A DNA stretch of 64,000 nucleotides, from assembly GCA_938010435.1 (NCBI GenBank), contig CALLUS010000004.1, forward strand, positions 99,230 through 163,229. Reading direction: 5' to 3'. The translations under genes and the position numbers were made by a program. The notes under the pieces were generated by a model that worked only from the letters and a program-made list of their open reading frames with translations, did not search any database and was not told the DNA's origin. Positions 1 to 7,913 of the stretch are shown here, in pieces. Positions within the stretch are counted from its first letter, which is position 1. Each line of letters opens with the position of its first letter. The stretch comes from an uncultured Rhizobiaceae group bacterium. GTDB lineage: Bacteria; Pseudomonadota; Alphaproteobacteria; Rhizobiales; Rhizobiaceae.

Positions 1-551
1 GCCGCCTTGGCAAACGCTGCGTCAGTGGCATCCTCTTCACCGATTTCCCAATCGAAAATCACATTATTTTTCGCTTCGGGATGAAGCTGTGGCGCTTTTA
101 GTCCCATAGCTTGCTCAGCAGTGACCACAGCTTTGAGAACTTTATAATCAACTTCAACGGCTTCAGCAGCGGCTTGCGCTTCTTCGAGACTTTCTGCAAT
201 CACCACAGCAACAGCATCGCCAACGTAGCGCACATATTCGGTAGCCAATGCAGACCATGCACCCATATTCATGGGTGATCCGTCTTTAGAATGAACCATC
301 CAACCGCAAATAATATTGCCGATACCATCTCCAGTCAGCTCTTTGCCGTTGAAAATTCCAGCAACACCAGACATTTTACTGGCTTCTTTAATGTTGATTT
401 TCTTGATTTTTGCATAAGCGTGAGGCGAACGCACAAAAGCGGCAAAGTGCATACCGGCAATTTTATGGTCGTCCGTATAACGGCCTGCGCCTGTTATAAA
501 TCTTTTGTCTTCTTTGCGCAGCACACGTGCGCCAATTCCTTCAATACCCAT
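1..551 (-). CDS. Molybdopterin-binding large subunit of a xanthine dehydrogenase/CO dehydrogenase-type hydroxylase (partial, N-terminal part only)
   Basis: This minus-strand frame starts with ATG at 551 and stays open to the window edge, giving about 183 residues. The start MGIEGIGARVLRKEDKRFIT followed by GRYTDD is the usual opening of CoxL-like molybdenum hydroxylase large subunits. Later segments (YVRYVGDAVAVVIAES, then VEVDYKVLKAVV) match the first domain of that family. A strong ribosome site (ggaggag) lies just upstream. The gene follows the Fe-S small subunit after a gap of about 100 bases, so the two are probably co-transcribed. The active-site loop that would separate true CO dehydrogenase from other hydroxylases is outside the window, so the substrate is unknown. 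Confidence 0.9.
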   Translation of the reverse strand, partial: MGIEGIGARVLRKEDKRFITGAGRYTDDHKIAGMHFAAFVRSPHAYAKIKKINIKEASKMSGVAGIFNGKELTGDGIGNIICGWMVHSKDGSPMNMGAWSALATEYVRYVGDAVAVVIAESLEEAQAAAEAVEVDYKVLKAVVTAEQAMGLKAPQLHPEAKNNVIFDWEIGEEDATDAAFAKA

Positions 552-649
552 AAGTATCTCCTCCAAGAATTTAGAGGCGTTAGCTGGCGTTCAACTTGCT
601 TGACTTCGTTATTGCAAGCGCGCCGCGCATTCGCCCTAGGGTGTAATTA

Positions 650-1141
650 TTACTGAGCGGCTTTTTTCATGCCTTTGCCCATTTCTTTGGCACCAGCAGC
701 AATAGACTTCACAATATTATGGTAACCGGTACAGCGGCAAATATTGCCTTCGAGCTCAGCACGAATGATTTTTTCATCCAGTTTCGGACCAAGACGGTTC
801 ACCATATCAATTCCCGCCATAATCATACCCGGTGTGCAGAAACCGCACTGCAAGCCATGATTTTGATGAAAGGCTTCCTGCATTGGATGCAAAGCGCCAT
901 TTCCGGCAACACCTTCAATGGTTTTAACATCACTGCCGGAAGCTTGCGCTGCCAACATTGTACAGGACTTTACAGCTTTGCCGTCCACATGAACAACGCA
1001 AGCGCCGCACTGGGACGTATCGCAACCCACATGGGTTCCTGTCAGGTTTCGAGTTTCACGCAAATAATCGACCAATAAAGTGCGGTCTTCCACATTCGCT
1101 GACGTGGCTTTGCCATTAACGGTGATTTCTACTTTGGCCAT
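650..1141 (-). CDS. (2Fe-2S)-binding small subunit of a CoxS/xanthine dehydrogenase-type hydroxylase
   Basis: The product is 163 residues, the normal size for the electron-transfer small subunit of molybdenum hydroxylases. It carries a plant-type ferredoxin centre ([16 protein letters not shown] with a further Cys in KSC) and the second cluster motif ([10 protein letters not shown] followed later by [10 protein letters not shown]). It would pass electrons from the molybdenum subunit to a FAD subunit. I chose the ATG at 1141 because gggagg precedes it and the protein then begins [10 protein letters not shown], as in the family. The frame can be extended upstream by 89 codons, but that stretch has no family similarity. 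The large-subunit gene lies downstream on the same strand; a FAD subunit is not visible here. Confidence 0.95.
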   Translation of the reverse strand: MAKVEITVNGKATSANVEDRTLLVDYLRETRNLTGTHVGCDTSQCGACVVHVDGKAVKSCTMLAAQASGSDVKTIEGVAGNGALHPMQEAFHQNHGLQCGFCTPGMIMAGIDMVNRLGPKLDEKIIRAELEGNICRCTGYHNIVKSIAAGAKEMGKGMKKAAQ

Positions 1142-1325
1142 GCATTTCCTCCCAAATGTCGTCCGATACAGCATGGTTAAACGTGCCGGACGGTAAACAC
1201 TCGATTTAAAGTCTAGGGTGCTAATCAACCGCTTGGCAAGGCGAGTCAGTAGATGAAATTTGAAAAACACATCCTCACACCCCAAATTCAACCTATAAAG
1301 CATTCCAAAATGAAGGTTTCGATCG

Positions 1326-1637
1326 ATGGCCGAAAAAATTACAGTCAACGTTCCCCACAAACTCACACGTGAGGTTGCCCGGAGTCGCATCGAGAACGGT
1401 TTTGCCAAAGTTCAAGAGCAAATCGCCGGAAAATCGGTGGACGTTCAACAGACTTGGGAAGGCGATATTTTGCATTTCAGCGCTAGAGCTATGGGCCAAA
1501 AAATTACGGGCAAATTATCGGTGACAGACAATAATGTGCTCATTGAAGTTGATCTGCCTTGGATATTGGCCAAATTGTCTGGTGGAATTCAAGACAAACT
1601 GAAAAAAGGCACTCAATTATTGCTCGACAAAAAATGA
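1326..1637 (+). CDS. Polyhydroxyalkanoic acid system family protein
   Basis: This 103-residue protein has the pattern of the small PHA granule-region family: [16 protein letters not shown] near the N-terminus, a central strand-rich part ([21 protein letters not shown]), and an end that predicts a short helix with a lysine-rich tail. Members of this family are often found near polyhydroxyalkanoate genes, but their function is not settled and no PHA synthase is in this window. It is transcribed divergently from the hydroxylase operon across about 185 bases (1142-1325). The call rests on motif recognition. Confidence 0.75.
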   Translation: MAEKITVNVPHKLTREVARSRIENGFAKVQEQIAGKSVDVQQTWEGDILHFSARAMGQKITGKLSVTDNNVLIEVDLPWILAKLSGGIQDKLKKGTQLLLDKK

Positions 1638-1709
1638 GTCCAGATTAAATCCGACCCTTGGGCCAGCGAAATCTAAGATTGCAAGAAATGACTATGAACG
1701 ACTACATGC

Positions 1710-1726
1710 TTGAGAAAAGTTCTCAA
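1710..1726. promoter_or_regulatory. Perfect inverted repeat before dgcN (candidate operator)
   Basis: The site reads TTGAGAA-AAG-TTCTCAA: two 7-base arms forming a perfect inverted repeat around a 3-base centre. It ends 16 bases before the dgcN start and just upstream of its ribosome site (ggag). Its symmetry and position suit a repressor or activator half-site pair, or a small mRNA hairpin near the ribosome site. No regulator gene lies next to it. The symmetry is read from the sequence; the role is inference. Confidence 0.4.
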
Positions 1727-1742
1727 CTGATGGAGTTGGTCA

Positions 1743-2744
1743 ATGATCGAGACCCCTTATCTCTTGTTTCTCGGCGATGCCGCCGATCCTCTCGCCGCTA
1801 AAGTTGCACAAGGCATTAAAGACTGGCGCCCTGAATTGTGCGTAGGCCAGTTGCGCCTGGACGGATGCCAAGCCGATATGGGTTTGGATGATCTCACCAT
1901 TGAAGAAGCTGTTGCCAAAGGCGCAAAAACCATGGTGATTGGCGTGGCCAATCGTGGTGGTTACATTTCTGATATATGGAAAAAAGCTCTCAAAAAAGCC
2001 CTTGAAGGCGGACTTGATCTTGCCTCCGGTTTGCACAATTTGTTGAACGATGAACAAGACCTTGTGGACTTAGCTTCTGCCAAAGGGCGTGCGTTGCACG
2101 ATGTTCGCATTCCAAGCGTAGAATATCCGATTGCAACTGGTGTGCGCCGCAAAGGCAAACGTTGCCTGGCTGTGGGAACGGACTGCTCTGTCGGCAAAAT
2201 GTACACAGCGCTTTGCATGGAAAAAACCATGCGTGCGCGCGGCATGAAAGCAACATTCCGCGCCACGGGCCAAACCGGCATTTTGGTCACAGGCGATGGT
2301 GTTCCATTGGATGCGGTAATCGCTGACTTTATGGCTGGTGCTGTTGAATACCTCACACCAGACAATGACGACGACCATTGGGATTTGATCGAAGGTCAAG
2401 GTAGTCTTTATCACGCATCATATTCCGGCGTGACAATGGCATTGGTTCACGGCGGCCAACCGGATGCTTTGATTTTGAGCCATGAGCCAACACGTGCCCA
2501 CATGCGCGGTTTGCCTGACTATCAACAACCAAGCTTGGAAGAATTGCGCGATACAGCTCTTATTCTGGCGCGGGTTGTAAACCCGGATGTCAAAGTTGTC
2601 GGCATTGCGATTAACACGCAACACCTTTCCGATGCCGAAGCCACGGCTTTATGTAAAGAGACAGAAGAACGGATGGGATTGCCAACCGTTGATCCATATC
2701 GCCATGGAGCTGACCGTTTGGTTGACGCTTTGGAAACTATCTAA
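1743..2744 (+). CDS. dgcN: DgcN-type D-glutamate N-acetyltransferase (DUF1611 family)
   Basis: The 333-residue product matches the DUF1611 family, some members of which (DgcN) acetylate D-glutamate with acetyl-CoA as the first step of a D-Glu catabolic route described in marine bacteria. Visible features are an N-terminal Rossmann-like half (PYLLFLGDAADPLAAKVAQG, TMVIGVANRGG), a glycine-rich loop GTDCSVGK at residues 145-152, and C-terminal signatures LSHEPTRAHMRG and IAINTQHL. The assignment is strengthened by dgcA starting inside the stop codon (TAATG). A ribosome site ggag precedes the ATG. D-Glu specificity is inferred from the pairing and not proved by any residue. Confidence 0.88.
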   Translation: MIETPYLLFLGDAADPLAAKVAQGIKDWRPELCVGQLRLDGCQADMGLDDLTIEEAVAKGAKTMVIGVANRGGYISDIWKKALKKALEGGLDLASGLHNLLNDEQDLVDLASAKGRALHDVRIPSVEYPIATGVRRKGKRCLAVGTDCSVGKMYTALCMEKTMRARGMKATFRATGQTGILVTGDGVPLDAVIADFMAGAVEYLTPDNDDDHWDLIEGQGSLYHASYSGVTMALVHGGQPDALILSHEPTRAHMRGLPDYQQPSLEELRDTALILARVVNPDVKVVGIAINTQHLSDAEATALCKETEERMGLPTVDPYRHGADRLVDALETI

Positions 2745-3730
2745 TGTCTTCCATCTCTCTTACCGTTGAAGAAACTGTTTTTCCACTTGCAGAAGTGTTT
2801 ACGATCTCTCGCGGCTCACGCACCGAAGCGCGCGTGGTAACTGTGAAATTGAACGATGGTTCACTCAACGGTTGGGGAGAATGTGTTCCCTATGCCCGCT
2901 ACAACGAAACTGTTGACAGTGTGATGGATGAAATTCGTTCACTGGAAAATGCTTTTGAAAATGGTCTTGATCGTCACGAGCTTCAGGACATGCTGGAACC
3001 GGGCGCTGCACGCAATGCACTTGATTGCGCTTTGTGGGATTTGGAAGCGAAACGATCAGGAAAACGCGCTTTTGAACTTGCTGGGCTTTCCAACCTTCAG
3101 CCAGAAATCACAGCTTATACTCTGTCACTTGCCGATCCTGACACTATGCGTGCGAAGGCTGCCGAACACGCTTTTCGCCCACTGCTCAAAATCAAGCTTG
3201 GTGGTGAAGGTGATATGGCACGGCTTGAAGCCGTTCGCGCAGGTGCGCCCAAAACTGACATTATTATTGATGCCAACGAAGGGTGGGATACCTATATCTA
3301 TAAAGAGCTTGCGCCGGTTCTCGTGAAACTAGGTGTAAAAATGGTTGAACAACCAATGCCCGCTGGCAAAGACGATGCACTTGGCGATGTGGAACGAATT
3401 CTACCTGTTTGCGCAGATGAATCATGTCATGACCGCACATCTTTAGCGGGCCTTCATGGCAAATACGATATGGTCAATATCAAGCTCGACAAGACCGGTG
3501 GATTGACCGAAGCACTTGCATTGCGCCGAGAAGCCGAGAAAGCCGGCTTCGATATCATGGTGGGTTGCATGGTCGGCTCATCCCTTGCTATGGCCCCGGC
3601 AACATTGGTGGCACAAGGTGTTGCCTATACTGATTTAGATGGACCGCTACTTCTTGCAGAAGACCGCAATCCACCTCTAAAATTTGACGAACGCGGTGTG
3701 TATCCACCCACAGCTGATCTCTGGGGTTAA
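2744..3730 (+). CDS. dgcA: DgcA-type N-acetyl-D-glutamate racemase (enolase superfamily, dipeptide-epimerase-like)
   Basis: This is a 328-residue enolase-superfamily enzyme of the muconate-lactonising/dipeptide epimerase branch. The N-terminal capping domain is followed by a barrel with the expected residues: KIK (Lys149, Lys151), metal ligands Asp176 (DANEGW), Glu202 (VEQP) and Asp225 (ADES), and a second lysine segment NIKLDK at 245-250. With DgcN upstream, the predicted reaction is racemisation of N-acetyl-D-Glu to N-acetyl-L-Glu; L-Ala-D/L-Glu epimerase is the main alternative and both use the same machinery. Its start overlaps the dgcN stop by one base, and the transaminase gene follows after three bases. 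Confidence 0.88.
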   Translation: MSSISLTVEETVFPLAEVFTISRGSRTEARVVTVKLNDGSLNGWGECVPYARYNETVDSVMDEIRSLENAFENGLDRHELQDMLEPGAARNALDCALWDLEAKRSGKRAFELAGLSNLQPEITAYTLSLADPDTMRAKAAEHAFRPLLKIKLGGEGDMARLEAVRAGAPKTDIIIDANEGWDTYIYKELAPVLVKLGVKMVEQPMPAGKDDALGDVERILPVCADESCHDRTSLAGLHGKYDMVNIKLDKTGGLTEALALRREAEKAGFDIMVGCMVGSSLAMAPATLVAQGVAYTDLDGPLLLAEDRNPPLKFDERGVYPPTADLWG

Positions 3731-3733
3731 ACA

Positions 3734-4588
3734 ATGAGAACTGTATATTTGAACGGCGACTATGTGCCGGAAAACGAAGCCAATGTATCTATTTTCGACC
3801 GGGGTTTTTTGTTTGCCGATGGCGTTTATGAAGTGACAACAGTGGTCGATGGTAAACTGATTGGCTTTGACGGTCATATTGAACGCCTGCAACGTTCACT
3901 CAACGAATTGAAAATCAATTACAAGGTGAATCGCGAAGAACTGTTGACCGTTCATCGTGAATTGGTTGCACGCAACAATATTGATCAGGGCATGATCTAC
4001 TTGCAAATGACACGCGGCAATCCGGGGGATCGTGATTTTGCGTTCCCACCTGAAGACACGCCTTTAACAGTTGTTCTGTTCACGCAGGAAAAACAAATTA
4101 TCGGCACATCCATCGAAACTAAAGGTTTGAAAGTGGTTTCGGTAGACGATTTGCGTTGGGGGCGTCGCGACATAAAAACAGTACAACTTTTGTTCCCATC
4201 GCTTGCAAAAATGGAAGCCAAAGAAAAAGGTGCCGATGATGCATGGCTCATGCAAGACGGGTATGTCACCGAAGGAACATCCAACAACGCGTATATTGTG
4301 AAAGACGGTAAAATCATCACACGTGATCTTTCCAACGATATTCTGCACGGCATCACACGCAAATCTGTTTTGGCCTGCGCCAAACTGCTGCAAATGGAAG
4401 TGGAAGAGCGCCCGTTCACAATTGAAGAAGCATACGCAGCGGACGAAGCTTTCGCTACATCAGCTTCCGGTTTCACAAATCCGATCGTTGAGATTGATGG
4501 AAACAAGGTCGGCACCGGCAAACCGGGACCAGTGGGCGATCGCCTAAGAGCACTTTATATCGCAGAGAATATGAAAGCGGCGATTTGA
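3734..4588 (+). CDS. dat: D-amino-acid transaminase (class IV aminotransferase)
   Basis: The 284-residue fold-IV PLP enzyme has the D-alanine transaminase signatures: YLNGDYVPENEANVSIFDRGFLFADGVYE is the family N-terminus (residues 5-33), the PLP lysine is Lys148 in RRDIKTVQLL, and the phosphate-binding region has EGTSNNAY at 180-187. It interconverts D-Ala or other D-amino acids with 2-oxo acids, including D-Glu with 2-oxoglutarate. Lying three bases after dgcA and overlapping the next gene, it is part of a D-amino acid operon: it can feed or drain the D-Glu pool that DgcN acts on. A branched-chain aminotransferase is less likely given the context. Confidence 0.9.
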   Translation: MRTVYLNGDYVPENEANVSIFDRGFLFADGVYEVTTVVDGKLIGFDGHIERLQRSLNELKINYKVNREELLTVHRELVARNNIDQGMIYLQMTRGNPGDRDFAFPPEDTPLTVVLFTQEKQIIGTSIETKGLKVVSVDDLRWGRRDIKTVQLLFPSLAKMEAKEKGADDAWLMQDGYVTEGTSNNAYIVKDGKIITRDLSNDILHGITRKSVLACAKLLQMEVEERPFTIEEAYAADEAFATSASGFTNPIVEIDGNKVGTGKPGPVGDRLRALYIAENMKAAI

Positions 4589-5067
4589 GCAAAGCTTCAG
4601 TCTATTTCATATCAAAGGTTAGCAATGGCTTTCTTTTTATCGGGCCGCGCCCTCAGGCACAGTCTTTGAAAGAATGGACGAATCAACTCCAAGAATACAA
4701 AATCAATCACGTGGTTTCACTGATTGAAGAAGCTGAAGTTACTCGACATGGATTGCAAAACGAAGGGGATGAGTTGAATTCCCTTGGGATTGGGTTCACC
4801 CGCTTTTCAGTCGATGATTTCCAAACGCCTAACGCAGCTACACTCCCATCATTGATCAATGATCTCTCCGCACGATTGTCCAATGGTGAACACTTGTTTC
4901 TTCATTGTGCCGGTGGCGTTGGCCGCGCTGGCACGATTACCTCGTGCCTGATGGTAAAACATGGGATGACCCCAAACGACGCAATGGAATTGGTTAGCCA
5001 ACAACGTGGGGAGAAATCCCCTGAAACTGATGAGCAAGCAAATTTTGTAAGAGCTTTTCAGCCCTAG
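4585..5067 (+). CDS. Protein-tyrosine/dual-specificity phosphatase family protein
   Basis: The 160-residue product has the CX5R phosphatase P-loop HCAGGVGRAGT, with nucleophile Cys108 and Arg114, and a likely general acid in SVDDFQTP (Asp77 or Asp78). The rest fits a compact dual-specificity fold with IGPRPQ near the start. It begins with TTG overlapping the dat stop (TTGA, 4 bases), so its translation is probably coupled to the D-amino acid transaminase. The substrate is unknown: a phosphoprotein, a phospholipid or a small phosphate ester are all possible. Membership of the dgc-dat operon is the only functional hint. Confidence 0.85.
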   Translation: MSKASVYFISKVSNGFLFIGPRPQAQSLKEWTNQLQEYKINHVVSLIEEAEVTRHGLQNEGDELNSLGIGFTRFSVDDFQTPNAATLPSLINDLSARLSNGEHLFLHCAGGVGRAGTITSCLMVKHGMTPNDAMELVSQQRGEKSPETDEQANFVRAFQP

Positions 5068-5126
5068 CCAGTATGATGCGGCTCACGTAAAAGCTCTATC
5101 ACAGCGCCGAAAACCGCAAAGCACTC

Positions 5127-7913
5127 ATGTCCAAACACGCCCTCCTATTAAATCAATTGATTGACGCTGAGGAATTGCGGAGAGAACTCACCGCATTCAC
5201 CACCAATACGGATGGCGATGGCAGCAACAGTAATGTTCGGTTGAACGTTCTCACGCACCTTAAAAAGGTGTCCGCGCAAGGGCGGAAACGCGCAGAAGAA
5301 TTATTAATCGAAGATGGCAGTGGTGCAGATTGTGCCGCCCGCCTGTCACACCTTCAAGATGAGATCATCCGTTGTATTTATGACTTCGCCATTACTCACG
5401 TTCTGCGCGCGCCTAATCTTTCAGAAGGGGAACGTATGGCGGTGGTTGCCGTGGGCGGTTATGGGCGCGGCACGTTAGCACCGGGGTCGGACATAGATTT
5501 ACTCTTTCTTCTGCCTTACAAACTGACAGCTCTTGGTGAAAGCCTCATTGAGTATATTCTCTACATGCTGTGGGATATGGGGTTTAAAGTCGGCCACGCC
5601 ACGCGAACACCGGATGAGTGCATTCGTTTATCCCGCGATGATATGACAATCCGGACAGCCATTTTAGAAGCGCGCTTTCTTTGGGGTAATTCTGCTCTTT
5701 TCGACGACATGCTTATCCGTTTCAACAAAGAAATTGTTACATCCACCGCTCGGGAATTCATTGAAGCTAAATTAAATGAGCGCGATGACCGCCATCGTAA
5801 GTCTGGTGAGTCCCGCTACCTTGTTGAGCCCAACGTAAAAGATGGTAAGGGAGGGCAAAGAGATATTCACACCCTGTTTTGGATATCGAAATATTTCTAT
5901 CAAGTCCGTACGTGGAAAGAGCTTCGCGCGGCCAAAGTATTTTCAAAAGCGGAATTTCAAAAATTTTCAAAAGCCCATGATTTTCTATGGGCCGTGAGAT
6001 GCCATCTGCATTTTGCAACTGGCCGTGCCACGGAGCGTTTGTCGTTTGACCATCAACCAATGTTGGCTGAACGTTTGGGATATCTTCCGCATCCGGGTCA
6101 AAGCGCCGTTGAACGATTTATGAAACATTACTTTTTGGTGGCCAAAGATGTAGGCGACCTAACACGTATTCTGTGTTCCGCCCTGGAAGAAGAGCAGGCA
6201 AAGAGCGTTCAAGGCGTCACAGGCATTTTACGTTCGCTCACCCGCCGCCCGAAAAAAATAAAAGGCACAGATCAGTTTGTCGCATTGAACAACCGGATCA
6301 AGCCTATTGATGACGAAGTTTTCCAGCGTGACCCCGTCAACATTATCAAAATGTTTCACTTGGCGGAACAGCACGAGTTCTTGTTTCATCCCGACGCAAT
6401 GCAATTGGTCTCACGATCTCTGAAACTGGTGAATAAGAAACTGCGAGCAGAACCCCAAGCCAATGAAGATTTTCTCGCCTGTCTCACCTCGCGAAAAACA
6501 CCCGAACGCACTCTGCGAAAAATGAACGAAAGCGGTGTGCTTGGACGTTTTATTCCTGATTTCGGCAAGATCGTCGCGATGATGCAGTTCAATATGTATC
6601 ACCACTACACAGTCGACGAACATTTACTGCGCTCGATAGGTATTCTGTCAGAGATCGAACATGGTGAAGTGGGAAAACAGCATCCCCTTGCCAACGAATT
6701 GATGGTGAGTTCACCAAATCGCGTTGCTCTTTATGTCGCTCTATTGTTACATGATGTGGCGAAAGGCAGACCGGAAGATCATTCCATTGCGGGAGCTAAA
6801 ATTGCGCGTAAAATTTGTCCGCGCCTTGGGTTGTCAAAAGCGCAGACCGAGCTTGTAGCATGGTTGATTGAACAACATTTACTGATGTCGAACATTGCCC
6901 AATCACGAGATTTGAATGATCCGCGTACTATTTCTGATTTTGCTTCCGTTATGCAAAGCATGGATCGGATGAAAGCTCTTTTGGTGCTAACCGTTTGCGA
7001 CATCAAGGCTGTTGGGCCGGAAGTCTGGAACGGTTGGAAAGGCCAATTGTTGCGCACGCTCTATTATGAAACCGAGCCACGTTTGACGGGTGGCTTCACA
7101 TCTATTCCCCGCAAAGAACGCATCGACGAAGTGCTTGGAGAATTGGAAGAGGCGCTGTCTGATTGGACCACGAAAGATAGCAAGCGATACCTCAATCTCA
7201 TGTATGACAATTATCTATTGACCGTTCCACGGGAAGATCAAATCCGGCACCTCCAATTCATCCATGAGAGTGACAAGACGGAAGACAGCATTGCCACAAC
7301 TTCAGTCACGCGGGAATTTGAAGCGGTGACCGAAATCACATTGTTGGCTCCTGATCATCCGCGTCTGCTTTCCACAATTACGGGGTGCTGTACGGCAGCC
7401 GAGGCTAACATTGTCGATGCACAAATCTTCACCACCAAAGATGGGCGCGCACTTGATAGTATTTTCATCAACCGCGCCTTTGACAATGATGAGGATGAGC
7501 GTCGACGCGCAGAACGTATTGGCAAAACTATTGAGGATGTTTTGTCAGGCAAAACTCGCTTGAAAGATCTCTTGGCCAATCAACCCAAACCCAGCGGGCG
7601 CAAGAAAGCATTCAAAGTTGAGCCTTCTGTCGTCGTCAATAACGGCGCTTCTGATAAATTTACAGTGCTCGAAATTGAAGGGCTTGACCGTCCTGGAGTG
7701 TTGTCAAAAATCACGGACGCTATGGCCGATTTATCCCTCGATATTGCATCAGCTCATATCGCAACATTTGGCGAAAAATTCATCGATACGTTTTATGTAA
7801 CTGACTTGGTCGGTCACAAAATAGTGTCTGCACAAAAACTAACTGCGATAAAACGAAAATTGCTGACAGCTATCATTCCATCTGCAGACAAAAAAGAAAA
7901 GTTGGTTTCATGA
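5127..7913 (+). CDS. glnD: Bifunctional [protein-PII] uridylyltransferase/uridylyl-removing enzyme GlnD
   Basis: At 928 residues this has the full GlnD architecture: a nucleotidyltransferase domain with GGYGRGTLAPGSDIDLL (residues 110-126, catalytic Asp122 and Asp124), a GlnD PII-UTase linker, an HD domain with LLHDVAKGRPEDHS (His542-Asp543) for deuridylylation, and two C-terminal ACT domains starting near residues 730 and 843. It uridylylates PII proteins when glutamine is low and reverses this when glutamine is high. It overlaps murJ by 4 bases (ATGA). In many Hyphomicrobiales glnD sits beside mutS (from memory); here mutS is about 25 kb away. Confidence 0.98.
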   Translation: MSKHALLLNQLIDAEELRRELTAFTTNTDGDGSNSNVRLNVLTHLKKVSAQGRKRAEELLIEDGSGADCAARLSHLQDEIIRCIYDFAITHVLRAPNLSEGERMAVVAVGGYGRGTLAPGSDIDLLFLLPYKLTALGESLIEYILYMLWDMGFKVGHATRTPDECIRLSRDDMTIRTAILEARFLWGNSALFDDMLIRFNKEIVTSTAREFIEAKLNERDDRHRKSGESRYLVEPNVKDGKGGQRDIHTLFWISKYFYQVRTWKELRAAKVFSKAEFQKFSKAHDFLWAVRCHLHFATGRATERLSFDHQPMLAERLGYLPHPGQSAVERFMKHYFLVAKDVGDLTRILCSALEEEQAKSVQGVTGILRSLTRRPKKIKGTDQFVALNNRIKPIDDEVFQRDPVNIIKMFHLAEQHEFLFHPDAMQLVSRSLKLVNKKLRAEPQANEDFLACLTSRKTPERTLRKMNESGVLGRFIPDFGKIVAMMQFNMYHHYTVDEHLLRSIGILSEIEHGEVGKQHPLANELMVSSPNRVALYVALLLHDVAKGRPEDHSIAGAKIARKICPRLGLSKAQTELVAWLIEQHLLMSNIAQSRDLNDPRTISDFASVMQSMDRMKALLVLTVCDIKAVGPEVWNGWKGQLLRTLYYETEPRLTGGFTSIPRKERIDEVLGELEEALSDWTTKDSKRYLNLMYDNYLLTVPREDQIRHLQFIHESDKTEDSIATTSVTREFEAVTEITLLAPDHPRLLSTITGCCTAAEANIVDAQIFTTKDGRALDSIFINRAFDNDEDERRRAERIGKTIEDVLSGKTRLKDLLANQPKPSGRKKAFKVEPSVVVNNGASDKFTVLEIEGLDRPGVLSKITDAMADLSLDIASAHIATFGEKFIDTFYVTDLVGHKIVSAQKLTAIKRKLLTAIIPSADKKEKLVS

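Noticed and set aside
1142-1408. N-terminal extension of the CoxS-type protein by 89 codons
   Set aside because: The extension has no family similarity, and a strong ribosome site sits before the ATG at 1141.
1688-1801. Short 37-codon open frame ahead of and overlapping dgcN (possible leader peptide)
   Set aside because: No ribosome site and no attenuator-like codon run; it overlaps dgcN out of frame and looks like chance.
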